Part shown: positions 45,403-58,659 of the stretch, piece after piece
Numbering within the stretch: position 1 is the first letter of the stretch
Layout of the letters: each line of letters begins with the position of its first letter
DNA from: Chlamydoabsidia padenii
Lineage: Eukaryota; Mucoromycota; Mucoromycetes; Mucorales; Cunninghamellaceae
Length of the DNA: 64,000 nucleotides
Assembly: GCA_025330725.1 (NCBI GenBank)
Contig: JAIWND010000026.1
Span: 337,092 to 401,091, forward strand
Direction of reading: 5' to 3'
Program-made: the position numbers and the translations under genes
Notes under the pieces: model-generated
The model's input: only the letters and a program-made list of their open reading frames with translations
Databases searched by the model: none
What the model was told of the DNA's origin: nothing

Positions 45403-46081
45403 TTAGTTGGCCTTCTTGCGGAAAGAGCAACCTATATCACAAAAGATTAAAAGAGGTTAGTATGACGATCGGCATCCCTATATATATTGTCGGCATTATT
45501 ATTACCTTCGGTGAGACGAGCACGACCACCAGTGGGTTGACAGAGGACGGTACCGCAAGAGGAGCACAAAACGACGGTTTGAGCGTGGCTGAAGACAGTG
45601 CTAATGTTGAGACAGCCTAAGGTGATGTCACAATAAAGGTGGTGTTAATTCGTGTTAGTCCTACTTCCCAGTCCCATAGTAACATATCTATATTCGTTTT
45701 CGTTTTATAGTCTTCTTACCAGGGCACTTGACATCCATAAAGTAAGAGTTGGGGGATTGCACCAATCGCTTAAGCTTGTGGGAACGCTTTTCGTGTTCGA
45801 CAGTAGGGTGGAGGAGATCGACAGCCAACTATATAGATAAGATACAATCAAAAGGTTCCGTTAGTGTTTGTGAGTACAAGGTGAGGTGGTCCCCTAGTCA
45901 AGCGAGATTAAATGTGTTGGTTCAAGCATTCATCGCAAGTCGTCCTATCCGCCCAAAAATAAAAATCACCATCGATTGTATCAAAAACTTTGTTTTTAAG
46001 GTGTATCTAGTGATTTCTGGTCGGATGGATCACAGGGTGAATGTGTGATAGATAGATGGATGGTAGATGGCTTACAGTCAT
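45403..46081 (-). CDS. RPS27: 40S ribosomal protein eS27 (84 aa)
   Basis: Exons 46076-46081, 45720-45828, 45506-45616, 45403-45431. The first coding exon is only ATG ACT. The zinc ribbon uses CPGC and CSSC. Diagnostic stretches are [63 protein letters not shown] and CSFRKK. Eukaryotic eS27 is 82-84 residues, so the model is complete. The intron right after the second codon is the usual arrangement for ribosomal-protein genes. Motif TTTAAATCCCGCC (46175-46187) is about 95 bp upstream. Confidence 0.97.
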
Positions 46082-46279
46082 ATTGTCGTGATGGATGAGG
46101 CGTGAAAGAGAAGGTTCGATTTCGGTTTTAAAGAATCGGTTGGCATTCCTTCGTTTCCCGCCAGGCCAGTCAAATTTAAATCCCGCCGACGCCTGGATAG
46201 TTCATGCATCCCCTTGATTTCCACACACCCCCCACCACAAACACAAAGATGAGTAATTTGTATCAATAATTAACTTTAT

Positions 46280-47450
46280 TCATTTTAATTTTACTACTAC
46301 TTTCCTGTTTCCCATTTTTACATTAATAGAGGTGATGTTATATTCCACATAGGCCAAATTCTTCATCCATTTTTCGGGCAGGGTCTTGATGGCCTGATCC
46401 AAAGGAGCCGTCTCCAGTGACCAAGCAATACTCGCATGGAATCTTGGTGGCTATAGTTTTCGAGATAAAAGAAGATTAACATTACGATCATCCTACTTTA
46501 TAGATCTCTTCACTAATGTTACCTTGTAAAATTCAGGTTGATTGAATTTGTTCATGACAGAATCGATTTTCTTCAATTTGGCCGTCAGCTATTAAGTAAA
46601 ATAAAAAAGGTTAGTCAGTAATAATGATGTTAAGATAATTTATATATATATCTTACCTCGTTATAGCCAGCACCTACTTCAGCAGTCAGGAAGGATCGTG
46701 TTTCATCTTCATTGGTGAGTATTGACAGTTGGGCAAAAGACATTGAGAATCTGTTGCAAACACCGCGAATCAGTGTCCATCATCTTTACCGTTTCCCTTT
46801 TTTTATGCGAGTTTACCTTTGTGAGTCCTGAAGCTGTTCTTGAATTGCATTGGCAAACCCATCCAACTGGTGCTCTTTCAGATACAAGCATTTTGAGAGG
46901 CTTAGATGGAATCCATGGTTCGTTTGCTCCATAGAGTGTATGCTGGTATCATTAGACAACACCATAGTTAATATGTCCTGAAGTTCATCGCCTGAGGGGA
47001 CTATGTTTTGTAATGTAATAGAAATAAGGGTCAGAAGTGGAGGTTTTTCTTTATTATATGCATTTTTTTTTTTTTAATTCTTACCTTGTATATAGACGTG
47101 AGTTGGCCAGCTGTTTACTATGGCTTTTTGAGTCCTAATCCTTCCTTGGTGGTCTTCTTTAATGTCGGGTTTCGAGGTAAGCACTAAAAGGAAAGAAATA
47201 AGTATAATTAGTATGCTAATTGTAGTCAAAGTACTTTTGATTTACCTGGTAAGAAGAGAGAAGGTAGTTTTGGGACAGTCTGTCTGTGTTTACACAAGAT
47301 TCAATGAGTTTATATAGTTTAATATTTTTTTGATTATTACCTTTTTACATTCTGTTGTTTCTGACAAAGACGCCTTTTCCCAAGTTCGACAATAGGACTG
47401 TGTTCTTCTTCTTCGTCTGAATCAGAGCCATAGCAGTGTAAGGCTTCCAT
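46280..47450 (-). CDS. USB1: U6 snRNA 3' phosphodiesterase, Usb1/Mpn1 (253 aa)
   Basis: Seven exons: 47341-47450, 47246-47283, 47085-47183, 46817-47000, 46657-46750, 46523-46588, 46280-46450, all in frame. Usb1 trims the U-tail of U6 snRNA and leaves a cyclic or 3' phosphate, stabilising it for Lsm2-8. It belongs to the 2H phosphoesterase superfamily, and both His-x-Ser/Thr motifs are present: HLSLS (about residue 113) and HASIA (about 201). The start MEALHCYGSDSDEEE, with VPKLPS after it and WPTHVYIQV before the fold, is typical. Motif TTCAAATCCCG (47520-47530) sits 70 bp upstream. Confidence 0.94.
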
Positions 47451-48936
47451 CAATTTAATAAGAAAGTAAAAAGAAAAGAAAGAGTAAAATGTCAGAAGCC
47501 CCCCTCTTAATGGCACATTTTCAAATCCCGATCGAAGCAACTTTTTCTGGGTATCTTGTAGGTAAGTTCCAAGACAAGACAATCTTCCAAATAACTTGGT
47601 ATTACTTTAATGGATAAAAGATGTTTGTTGGTAGATGATGTGGCAGAAATACGTCGTACTGGCATAATGGAGAATGAGCATTGTGTGCACCACAAGAAAG
47701 AATGGTGAAATGTGTGATCATTTGAGTCTGTATCTAATGTCGATTGTTCAGTCGAGTGTATGCTTATATAATATATTATTTCCTAAACCATGCAATATCT
47801 CTCCCCCCTGAATGAATGCCATACCAACCACTACGACTTGGAATTTGAAATTCCGATGCGAAGGTGATACAAGGTACGTTGAATTCTCTTGATGAAGGTC
47901 GTCTAGGTTGAATGCATACATGAATGAACTTTACCATCTCTTTGAATGAAATGAAACATCCGCATAAAAAAAGATTGAGTTTTTTTTTTTTATAGTTCCC
48001 CCTTTTTACGATTAACTTTCTAGAATCCTTTTTAGGCTCGATTTGGGAATTCATGCCGTGCGGCCTTTTAAAATAGCGACCTGTCAGAACGCCTGACAGT
48101 TTTCCATTAGGGTCAAACTTTTTTGAGGAGATGTTGATCCTTACATTGTATGAAATCGTATGAAGGGTTGAATTCTTGTCATGTTCAAGGGGAAAAAAAA
48201 GACGATGGTGGTGATGAACAAGGGAGGGGTGATGAGTAACATTTTATTTGAAAAAGAATGAAAATGCGATGAATAACTAAATCAATAGAAACTCATAAAG
48301 ACAATACTTCATAATTAAAAATATACCATGTGAATTCTTGCTCAAAATGACTTTCCACGTTTCTCAAACTTGACCCGTATATAAAAATACTGCCATAGCT
48401 CCGTGTAACTGACAACTGTTCCCGCTCATTGAAAGGCAAGTGAAGGGGAGAGGAAAGATGTATATAAATGATAATAATGATGGTTATCTATATATGTTTG
48501 TAGGAGGAAGGGTGCTGTCATTATGTAAGGGCACAGCATGATCAATCGACACCGCTAGTGATAAGAAATGTATCATTTTTCGTTCACCCTTTTTGGGCTT
48601 CAATTTTTTTTTTTTTTTTTTTTTTTTGTACTTTCTCAAAAAGTCCGCCCTTTTTTTTTTTTCTTTCTTTCTTCTTTTCTTTCTTTCTTCCTCTTCTTCT
48701 TCTTCTTTGTCAATTATTTTACCTTTCCCCCCTTCTTTCCTCCCCTTAACAGATCTTATCTTTTATACCATCATTTAATTACCTTCGTCTACTTGAAAAA
48801 CTCTCTTTCTTTCTTCTACATCATCCTTTTGAAGAAAAAAGAGTTGTTATTTCCTGTTTACCCTTTGGTGTTGAAACGTTTTGTTTCTTTATCTATTTAT
48901 CCATACAAACTGTTTGTTTATACCATTACTTAGTCA
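47451..48936. other. 1.5-kb divergent intergenic region, USB1 / spectraplakin-like
   Basis: Contains the USB1 motif (47520-47530), a palindromic relative (GGAATTTGAAATTCC, 47840-47854), T11 near 47981 and a long T/CT-rich pyrimidine tract (48605-48735, including T23) in the probable leader of the spectraplakin-like gene. A minus-strand 92-codon frame at 47776-48054 is not protein-like and spans the palindrome. Confidence 0.45.
48605..48735 (+). repeat. Pyrimidine tract (T23 and TTC/TTTC runs)
   Basis: 130 bp of almost pure T/C on the + strand, 200-330 bp upstream of the ATG at 48937. Shorter CT-rich tracts precede several other genes here, so it probably belongs to the core promoter or leader. 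Confidence 0.55.
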
Positions 48937-51900
48937 ATGACTTCCTTAATATCATCTTTGAATACTATATCCAATGAAGCTTTGTTACCCACGGTCAATG
49001 GCTCTTCACCCAACACTTTGTCCTCCTCCCATGTCGACATGGTTATACGTGTCCTCTCTTCTTGGGTGAATACGCGACTCGGCAAACAGTCTATCGAACA
49101 CTTTGATACGGACTTTAGGGATGGTAAATGTCTCAACAACTTGATGTCTCGACTACAACAAGATCAAATACAGACGACGACTCATATCGAAAACAATGGC
49201 AGCACACACCAGGATCACCTGTCCGACGTTGCACGAATCATTGATGCTCTTATGGAAAACGACAACACTACAAACACCAATCGCCAACAATTATCAACTA
49301 TTGACGAACTGGAATACTCTATTCGAACAGGTCATGTGGGCGTTACCTTGGAACTTGTATCATGCATTATACTCAGGTTATCAATGAAATATATACTTGT
49401 GGATCAACATGTTGCAACTTGGATTAAAAAGGTATGTAGTGAAAAAAAAAAAAAAAAAAAAATAGGGATATGTTTATTTGTTAGATGGAAATAACTTGTG
49501 GAAAAGAGGAGTGCACTTGTGCGGCGAATAGGGGACGAGGAGTCGACAGTGGGGCAAAAAGAGGAGATCAATTACAAGACCAGGTCATCACTAACCTCAT
49601 TTTAATCTTATATACAAATATGCAATATAATAGTCCTACCCTTATGCTTTACAAACACCGGTATCAACATTGCCAACATTCCAAATTGGCGACCTGACCT
49701 TCCACCACACATATTTGAAGGTACGATCTACACTGTTGGCATGGGTTAACTGGCAATTCAAGAATGGATTTGGTGACCTTGAATTTGATCCTATTCTCGA
49801 CTTTGGTCCATCTTGGAAAAATGGCTTGGCATTTACTCTATTGGTTCATTGTCAAAATAATGCATATCTTCCTGGCGATGTGCGACAATGGGTGCATCAA
49901 ATAACACAACTCGGGAATAATCACAATATGTGGACTTTTATCGATGACCGCAGCAATGCTCGTACACTCCTCTCTTTGGTCTTTGATATTGCCTGTCGCC
50001 AAATGGATATACCCACTTACTTTGTCCCTCAAGATCTACTGGATTTGGATACTGTAAACGAATGGTGTGTTATTATTTATGTTTATGGATTCTATCAATA
50101 TGCCTTGTCGTCACAGTCGCAACATCAGCAGCAACTAACGACAGCACAATCTAATCTACAACAAGCCCTGTTATCGGTGCAATCGATTTCTCATACAATA
50201 AATGACGATGGTATTATGGAGCCACTTCACCCACTTGACAACATTGATGACAACACAATCGACCTCTACTCTCAAACTGTATCAAGGGCAAGATCACTAT
50301 GGGAAAACTGTTTATCAGAAAACAAGGACTCAGCACAAGATACTCATCAGCAATTGGAGAAATCTATGGATGCTATGAACCAGGCGTATGATCTCTTCAA
50401 CCTCGGTGTATCGTTTTCCACAATCAGTCAAGCCATACAGACCGAACTACAGGTGGTGGAAACTATGATGAACAATACTGATGCGACAATGACAACCGAC
50501 TCTATACAGCAACTTGAATCGCGAATGTCTATGGTGCAGTCATCACTCTCTGGTATGGAAGAAGAATTTGGCATATTGTTGAAACAAGATCGATACAGCA
50601 ATCATCTCAATCAAGTGCATGAACGGTACAAACTGGTCTGTGCATGGGTGGATCAAGTACGGATATGGATGATTGAAGCTGATCGTATTCGCGGACGTAT
50701 TGGCTATTGGATTGATCTGATTCGGGAAAGAAATAGTCTTGTTGACGACCTTCAACTCAACGCCTTGGCAGTGGTGGATTTAGTGGCTTTGGACAATCTT
50801 GATGTGATGGCGCTCTACAACGAACATGAACAACTGAAAAGGGAAGTGGATCGGTTTGAAGCGGACGACATGAAACGACTTCGAGCTCACGTCAAACAGC
50901 GAACAACAGACCAGGATTTACAAAAGGATGACTTAACACCAGCAGACACATCCACCATCGAAATCACCTTGATTACTCTCAACATGCTTCATCTTCTTCT
51001 TCAACTCATGACCGATCGGGGATTTTGGATCGATTGTTTGGTGCATCGGCTCAAGTGGGAACATCTGTTTGCAAAGGCGGTGGAATGGGTATTTGCCAAG
51101 GACAACGAACTTGATGAATTCTTCCGGGATCAGGCTTTATGGTGTGAACAAAACGACGATGGATTCGACTCATCAATAACAACTGGAATGGTGCAGGCGA
51201 CTGGATCATCAACAACAGCAGCAGCAACCAGTGGCAAAGAAACAGCTGAAGAGATCATTGGTATCCTCATGCGACTGGAACAAGACATTGCGGCATTTGA
51301 TCGGGAATCATTCACAGATGTTTTGGAAGCTTATCAAGAAATGGAAAGACTTGTGACAGACTCTGGCGATGATACTCTTCCTAACTTCCTGGAACAAAGG
51401 CAAACTGGGTTTGAAGCGGCCTTTGAAGATCTTATGAAGCGGTGTGGTCTTGGTCGAAAAGCTGTGGAACAACACTTGGTTATGATGGATATTACGGCCC
51501 AATTCAAAAACATCAAAAACAATGGTGAACTTTTGCGAAGGCGGCTACTCGCGGGAAATGATGGATTTGGAGATAACGGCATCGATGGGAAAATGGGACT
51601 GATCAATAATGGTGATAATGCTGGTGATGGTCTTGATGGGATCGACGACAATTATAATGGCAATCCTATCGACACTAGTGTACGTAACTTTAAAGAAACA
51701 TCAGCCGACTTCCTCTCCCATGCAAAAACTCGTGTTCCATATCCCGATGTACCGATGATGCTGACGGCAATGGGTGCTCAAGACTCACAAAATATCGGTA
51801 CTACAAACGATGCTATTCGAAGCGCTTTGCATACTTATGGGATGTCTCTTGCTTTGATTGCTGATGGTCTTGATCAACTTTTGGCAGAACGGCAACACAT

Positions 51901-54900
51901 GCACTCTCTTCAACGACGTGTCAAGCATGCTTGTGAACAGCTAGTGCGATTTGCGGACTGGATGACTGACAAACGGCGTATGATCGACAAGTCCGATTTT
52001 GATCTTTACGACAATGACAATGATCAAGATGAATTTGCTGCTTTTACCTTTCGGTTTGTACAAGACAAGGACGAACAGCTGGTGCGTTTGGAAAAGGAGC
52101 GTGATGGTATTGCTTCTCGAACACAACAAATGGAATGCGATGAACTGGCCAAACTTCTTGATGCGGTGAATGTGCTGGAATCGGATATTGATGCTGCCAA
52201 TGCTGTTTTTGTGGATCGTCATTCTCTGGTGAATGCCCTGCAAAGTCTGGAAGATGCACGCAATGATCTCAACTCTACTCTCCTGGATCGGGCTCATAAA
52301 TTGGATGTCTTGAAGAAGCATTTGGAATGGAAGACACAATGGATCAAGTCACATCAATGGATATTATCAACAACGCGCAAGCTATGGGACTTTTGTGTAA
52401 AGAAGGCCAGATTTGATCCTGCCGCCGACAATGTGGACAACTCTTCTGCTCCTGATCAACGTAATCTCACCATGGCTCTTCATTCTCATCAAGATCGAAT
52501 CTCTGACGCTGGTGAACGCCAAATGACTGTATTGTTGGAATCATATCAAAGTATGATGGATGGTATGAATGAATGGGCTAAAACATCGGATACAACAAAT
52601 AGTATACATGAAGCTCGTCACAACAACGTTGACCCACTTGCTCACACCAACCAATTAGTATATGACTTCACCAACAAGCAATCCATAGTGGTACAAGAAT
52701 ACCGTGCTCTGATTCAACTCTCTCAATATGCTTCGAAACTTGTCGCCCAAAGGTCTTCGGTGGTGGATATTCTGGTACACATACATGATGCCTCTCGTGA
52801 AGGTGAACGATTACGGGACAACTTGACAAAATCAACACGGCGAATGATGGAGCACGAACCTGGGCAGCATCGTAGCAATAGTCAATCAACACAACAAACA
52901 CTACAACAGCAACAGCAACAATCCATCCAAGAAAGAGTGGAACAATTCCAGCAACTCATTGTCAAGATCAAAAAGAACGTGGACTCTACTGGCTACCATA
53001 TATTCTCGGCAAGGATTGGTGATACTGGATTTAGCTCTATCTTCTCCTCGACACAAACTCAACAATCACATCAATCGGATATCAAAAACTTGCTCTTGAA
53101 CAAGATGAATCAGCTTCTCAAATTGGAATCACTCTTGGTCAATCTCTTGGCGTCATATAATAATGCGGAAAAGAAGAAACAGCTTGTGCTACGATATAGT
53201 GCGGATGCGTTGGAACTCGATCACTGGATTCAAGAACAGATAGCGACATTGAAAAATAGACATCTGGATGTGGCAGCTGAAAGCTTGGATGTACTTTTGG
53301 ATGGCAAATCATGGGATGATCTGGGCCGACAACATCAGCAATTTGTATTAATGGTGGAATCTTTTGAAACCGATCGGTTGAGGCAATTACACGACAAGGT
53401 GGCTGTATTTATGGATGACACTCTTGCGACGAAAAATCATGCTTCCCCTGATCAACCTGAACACCTCCGACAGCAGCATCATCGGCGATCAGTGGATATG
53501 ACATTATCGGTGACTCAGAATCTTGCGGTGACGATCACGAACTTTGCGGCTCTAAAACAGGAAATCATTGACGAAGCTGTTACTATGGATGCTGTCAGGA
53601 AAAGAATTGAATGGTCAAGTGTCCTCGAGAAGACTCTCTCTCAATTGGAACTGATTCAAACAAGACTCTCTGATTGGTGCAAAAAGAAAGATCAGTGGAT
53701 ATACTCGGACGGATTCTTTGGTGATGGTGATGATGGCGATGTGGATCATGGACCGATGCTGTTGGCTCTTTATCAAGATTTGGAACAATTGACGTTGGAC
53801 AAGGATGAATTTACCAGGACAACATTACCCGTGGTGCATGAATTGTACGACACGTTTGTGCAAAGCTTTGCAAACCTTCCACGACCTGCTGCTACTCCTG
53901 ACCATATTGAAAATGCAATGGCTTCGCTGGATCGATCAAGTAATAGGTGCCATGAAGCTCTTGTTTCAAGGAACAAGGAACTGGATGTTATTCAAGGTTG
54001 TATACAATGGGAAACGGACTGGAAGGGAGTCTCTCAGGTCATCAAGGATTGTCAAATGGATCTCGAACACTTTGTGGTCAACTCGGCTCGATGGAAACCG
54101 TTGGTGCATGATCAAGATATGATCACTCTCTCAAAGAACTCACAATCAATACACCAACAATGGGCTTTCTTGGATCAAAAGCTTCAAGACCTCACAAATC
54201 GATTCACCAAGTTACAAGGCGACGTCTCTACCAATAACGTCGGCAACGTTATTACCAAATCTATGTCAAACAAATTGGATCAGGTGGACTGTCATTTTCG
54301 CCATGTCATTGAACTGAATCACTTTATGGATCTGGTCATTAAGCAAAATGGAATGGTGCAAGATTTACTCTGTCGGATAAATCATATTGGTGGAGATCTA
54401 AAACAGGTGCTAGAAGGATACAAAGCAGGACAACATAATACGCATGAAACTTACAACAGCTCAACAGATTATGGTAAACCATCGCATATTAGTATCCAGC
54501 ACAATCAATTCACCAAGGATGTTGGCCAACTTCGCTCTGATGCTTCTGGTATGATCTATCCTGTACGACCTGCATGGAATCGACTCGATGGTGGTACTCC
54601 AACTGATAATGATGATCTGATCGCTTTGGACAATGCTGCAAATAAAAAGATCCGTGACACCCTTACCGATGGTATTAGTCGACTAGATCAAAATGTGCTT
54701 GAACTTGGACGGATCATCCTGGTGAATGAGAAAAGGTCTCGATGTTATGCAACTTTACAGGCATTCAAGAAACAACTCGAATTTGGTGGTGACTTTATCA
54801 AGGAACAAAGGACAAAGCTACAGCAGGCAACAACAACTCTGGAAACAGATCTACTCAATACGGTAAGGAACATGAAAAAAAAAAAAAAAAAAAAAAAAGC

Positions 54901-57900
54901 TTGAAACTTACAATCTTTTATTGCTCCTTTTAAAAAGTATACTGCCACTAGTCCTCTTCTATCACTCGATTGCTACTTGTCAATATTGGACCGGACACTC
55001 TCTTCAGCAAATGAAATCGATCGATGTTTGAAATTAAACAATTATGTTCTTGTCGGGATTCAAGATCTGCATGAACAATACTTGGGCTTGCCACATGATG
55101 AACTTGACACAAAGGTACAAGACGAATTCCGTGGTCTGCACTTGTTACACAATAAAACGGTGGACGATTGGCAGGAACTTCGATCAAAGACGACTGGTAC
55201 AACCTCACGTATAGAAACTGAAATTTTACCGTCTTTATTGACGCATGGATTAAAGCAATTGAACCAAGAGCTGGAGTCTGTCGATACGGAACTTCGGTCT
55301 CAGCACTATTCGATTATATCTGAAGACCAATTGGCGGAACGGATCAAGAAAACCAGGGCACTTCGGCAGAACTTTAATCTCCTCCGTACTGGTATTTGTG
55401 GTGGGTATACAACTCTGTCTGTGGCTCGGTTGGATGATGCAAACAATAATATTGGTCGACTGGAAGATCTCTTGAAGGCTACCGAAAACAGGATGGCTCA
55501 ATGGCGGCAAATAGAACAGCGACAATGTCAAATTAACGTGTTTGTGGATAAGGCTACGACAGTTATACAATCACAACTGGAAATCAAGTCTAGTATTGAT
55601 GCTTTGGATTTCACCGACCGGATGATCGACTCAACATGTATTATGCAGCAACACAAGCAAAGTTCTCGGCAGGTTATGGAGGGTATCCAGGAACTCGAAA
55701 ACTTGTACGAAGATCTACACAACTCTACTCAACTGACAGGCAATGATGAATTCCAGGCGGCTCGACACCAATTGCAAAAGGATCAAATTGAAGAAACGTG
55801 GACCAAGCTTCAAGATACAAATGCTTTGTTGGCTCAGCGCATGAATTTGATGAATAGATGGCTGGAACTTTATGGTGACTTGAAGGAGGTGCGACAAACG
55901 GTGATTGGATGTAAAACTACTTTGGAAACGCTATTACTTGGTATCAAAAACCAATCTAGTAATCATTATGGAAATGGTGCTGCCAAAAACCAAAGTGTTC
56001 TTCTAGACAAGGTGGATCAACAGATGCATATGGTAACACCGAAGCTTAAAAATGGACCTGAAACCCTGGATCAAGCTTTACTGGATGACAAATATCACTA
56101 TGGATTGCTTTCAGATTATTATCAAGAAACACTGGGGCTATCAAATGTGGTGGAAAAGCTATTACAAGAATACAAATTTATTACTGATGTGGCCCGATTG
56201 ACTCAGCGCTATCAAGACGCTATCGAACAACGACAGAATATATGTATCAAGCAAAAATTGGCACTGGAACACTATGATCAGCAATATGAACAACTGAACT
56301 TGCAATATAGGGCCGATGGATATCCAGAATCAAAGTGCATCAACATACCCGACATGCTAAAGTCTCATTTTTACGCCCTGGATTATACTAAAGGTGTTGT
56401 CTCTGATAGCAAGAACGACATACAATTGGATACAGGTGATATTAATGGACTTTACGAACAACTGACTGCCACTTTCAATCAACCTCGTGGAAAAATGGAT
56501 CAATTGCGACAACCTTTACTATCTCTTCTGGACAACTTGACTAATACCATCACTCGTCAAGAACTTTGGCACCAGTTTATTGGATCAGTGGAAACATACG
56601 ACAGCAATGCAACAGAACTTCTTGGTACGATAATGCAACTTCAAACACGCCTAGCTTCTCTGGTTGATGTGGATAACGATATTTACACCGAACTTACTCA
56701 ACAACATTCGAATTTGAAGGAAAACATGGATCTTTTTATGCCGTTTGACTCGAAAATGGTACTCACTGATGGGGGTGATCTTCTTCAAAAAAGCTGCTTA
56801 GACTGGCTTCGTTTACGAAACCGCGATGTGCTACAAACTTGGGCCAAATGTTGCGACACACTCGCTATCCACCAACAGAAGCTACTCGACGATCAACAAA
56901 CACAACAGGAAAACAGTAAATTGGAGGATCTTATCAAGCGCATCGATGATATGAAAAAGCGGGTGGACACTTTACATCTCTCAGGTTGCCAAAACATTGA
57001 ATCTGAACATCAAGAACTGGACGATATTGAAAAGGAATTCCTCGACTCACTTTGCCCTTGTATTGACATTATGCTCGATAATCAAGAACAACGATCACTT
57101 CATTGTAATGACAATTGCGACGGAGACGATACTATCCAACAATTGTATGCCTCATTGAATCAATCCAAGGAGAATCTCAAGCAATGTATCAGGCGTAAAA
57201 AGGTGGATGCATCTCAACAAGACAAGACTCTGCAACTGGTGAATGATATCAATGAACTGGAAAGGCTGATTGATCTTGTAGACGAATCAGTCGCCGCGGC
57301 TGCACCCCATCATTCTAGGATTGTCAATGGTTCTTTTGTTAAATTGGACTTGCAAGACCTTCTCAATAATCTTATCAAGACTTACAAGGTGCACTCACTG
57401 ACGGTGGGCTCCTCCTTAGAAAATCTACAAGGCACATGTGAAAAGGTCTCTACTTCAACATCTGTATTGGATTTATTGGAAACAGCAAAACGACGCTGGA
57501 CAAAAACCAAGGAAGCGGCAGCAGCTAGGGAACGCGAACTACAAATGTGCATCGAACAACTACAGAACGACTTTTTCACCAAGCTCGCAATCATCGGCAA
57601 AACACAGCAGCAACAGAAACGGCACTCGACATTATCTATGGAACTATCATCACCATCTTCGTCAACTTTCTCATACAAGGTTGATAGAGAAAACAGCTTG
57701 GACGTGCAAATCGGTCAATTACTGAAAAGCCAACCATATCGGACCAAGGTTAAAATGGTGCCTGGTCAAGTGGGCAAGTACTGGATTGGTGACAAAAATC
57801 CTCGCCTTGTGTATTGCCGCATCTTAAAAAGCAAGATGGTCATGGTCCGCGTTGGTGGAGGTAAGGGAGGAAAAAATGCATGATCCATCCTCTAACTCAT

Positions 57901-58379
57901 TTTGATTTTTTACAATAGGCTGGGTCGAATTATCTCAATTCTTGTTAGGTAAAAAGATAAAGATAAAGAAAGTGAGCAGGAAAACTAAATTACCGTTTTT
58001 GGCTCTATGATTAGATCACGGCTGTAATGAAGGGACCATCATACCTGGTGGACAACAAAACGACACCTCAAGGTTTAAAGAAGCATTCATGCGTGTATCA
58101 AGTCGTAGCTTATCGCCTTCTAATCGTGTTACACTTCGTGGTGGCGGTGGAATCAAGCATGGTGGTATTAAAGGTAGTGACAGCATTGGTAGTCTCAGTC
58201 CTTCAAGGTCATCCAGTAAAACCTCAACAAGCACAAGATGTCGATCACCTTTGGCAGGATATACCGACGGGGAAAGATATGTCCGTGTGGATGAATCAGG
58301 CAACCACTTTGCATTAAAAATGACCCGTGTGGATGATGATTACTTTATCCCATATCAAAATACCAACAAATCCAACTAA
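48937..58379 (+). CDS. Giant spectraplakin-like protein: tandem CH, spectrin-like coiled coil, GAS2/GAR domain (about 3046 aa)
   Basis: Exons 48937-49431, 49485-49583, 49634-54862, 54938-57860, 57920-57949, 58015-58379. CH1 is at about 33-160 (VIRVLSSWVNTRL, DFRDGKCLNNLM, LELVSCIILRLS). CH2 is at about 213-345 (RSTLLAWVNWQF, FGPSWKNGLAFTLLVH). Together they form an actinin/plectin-type actin-binding region. About 2,450 residues of helical, Trp-punctuated, spectrin-repeat-like sequence follow. Residues about 2858-2925 are a GAS2-related (GAR) microtubule-binding domain: VKMVPGQVGKYWIGD, LVYCRILKSKMVMVRVGGGW, VELSQFLLDH. A basic Ser/Gly-rich tail follows, as in GAS2 proteins. The likely role is to crosslink actin and microtubules. 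The short second exon is doubtful: its donor would be GTCATC; a single 49432-49633 intron also keeps frame. The 54863-54937 intron ends in AAAAAG. Confidence 0.9.
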
Positions 58380-58659
58380 ACTAGCATATAGAAATCCTAT
58401 TATTATCATCAGCGAAGTAGATCCCCTAAAACTTGTATATATTTTACCTTCCCCTGATATTTAGTGTCAATTACTTGTATGATAATAAAACGAACTATGA
58501 AACATAAAACCTTTGTTGTGTATTAATAATTGATATATGTTGTTGCTGCTTTTTTGTAAATGTCTCGACTGTTTTGTCATGAAATAAAGTATTCTGAGTG
58601 GTAAATTAAGAGGTGTCGGGCATGAAATGGGACATGAATTCAGATCCCGGTCTATCAAA

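Noticed and set aside
47776..48054. 92-codon minus-strand frame
   Set aside because: Spans a palindromic motif copy, has no recognisable composition and lies in a divergent promoter.
48558..48933. Phe-rich + strand frames just before the spectraplakin-like gene
   Set aside because: Translation of the T/CT pyrimidine tract; the real start is at 48937, which opens a CH domain.
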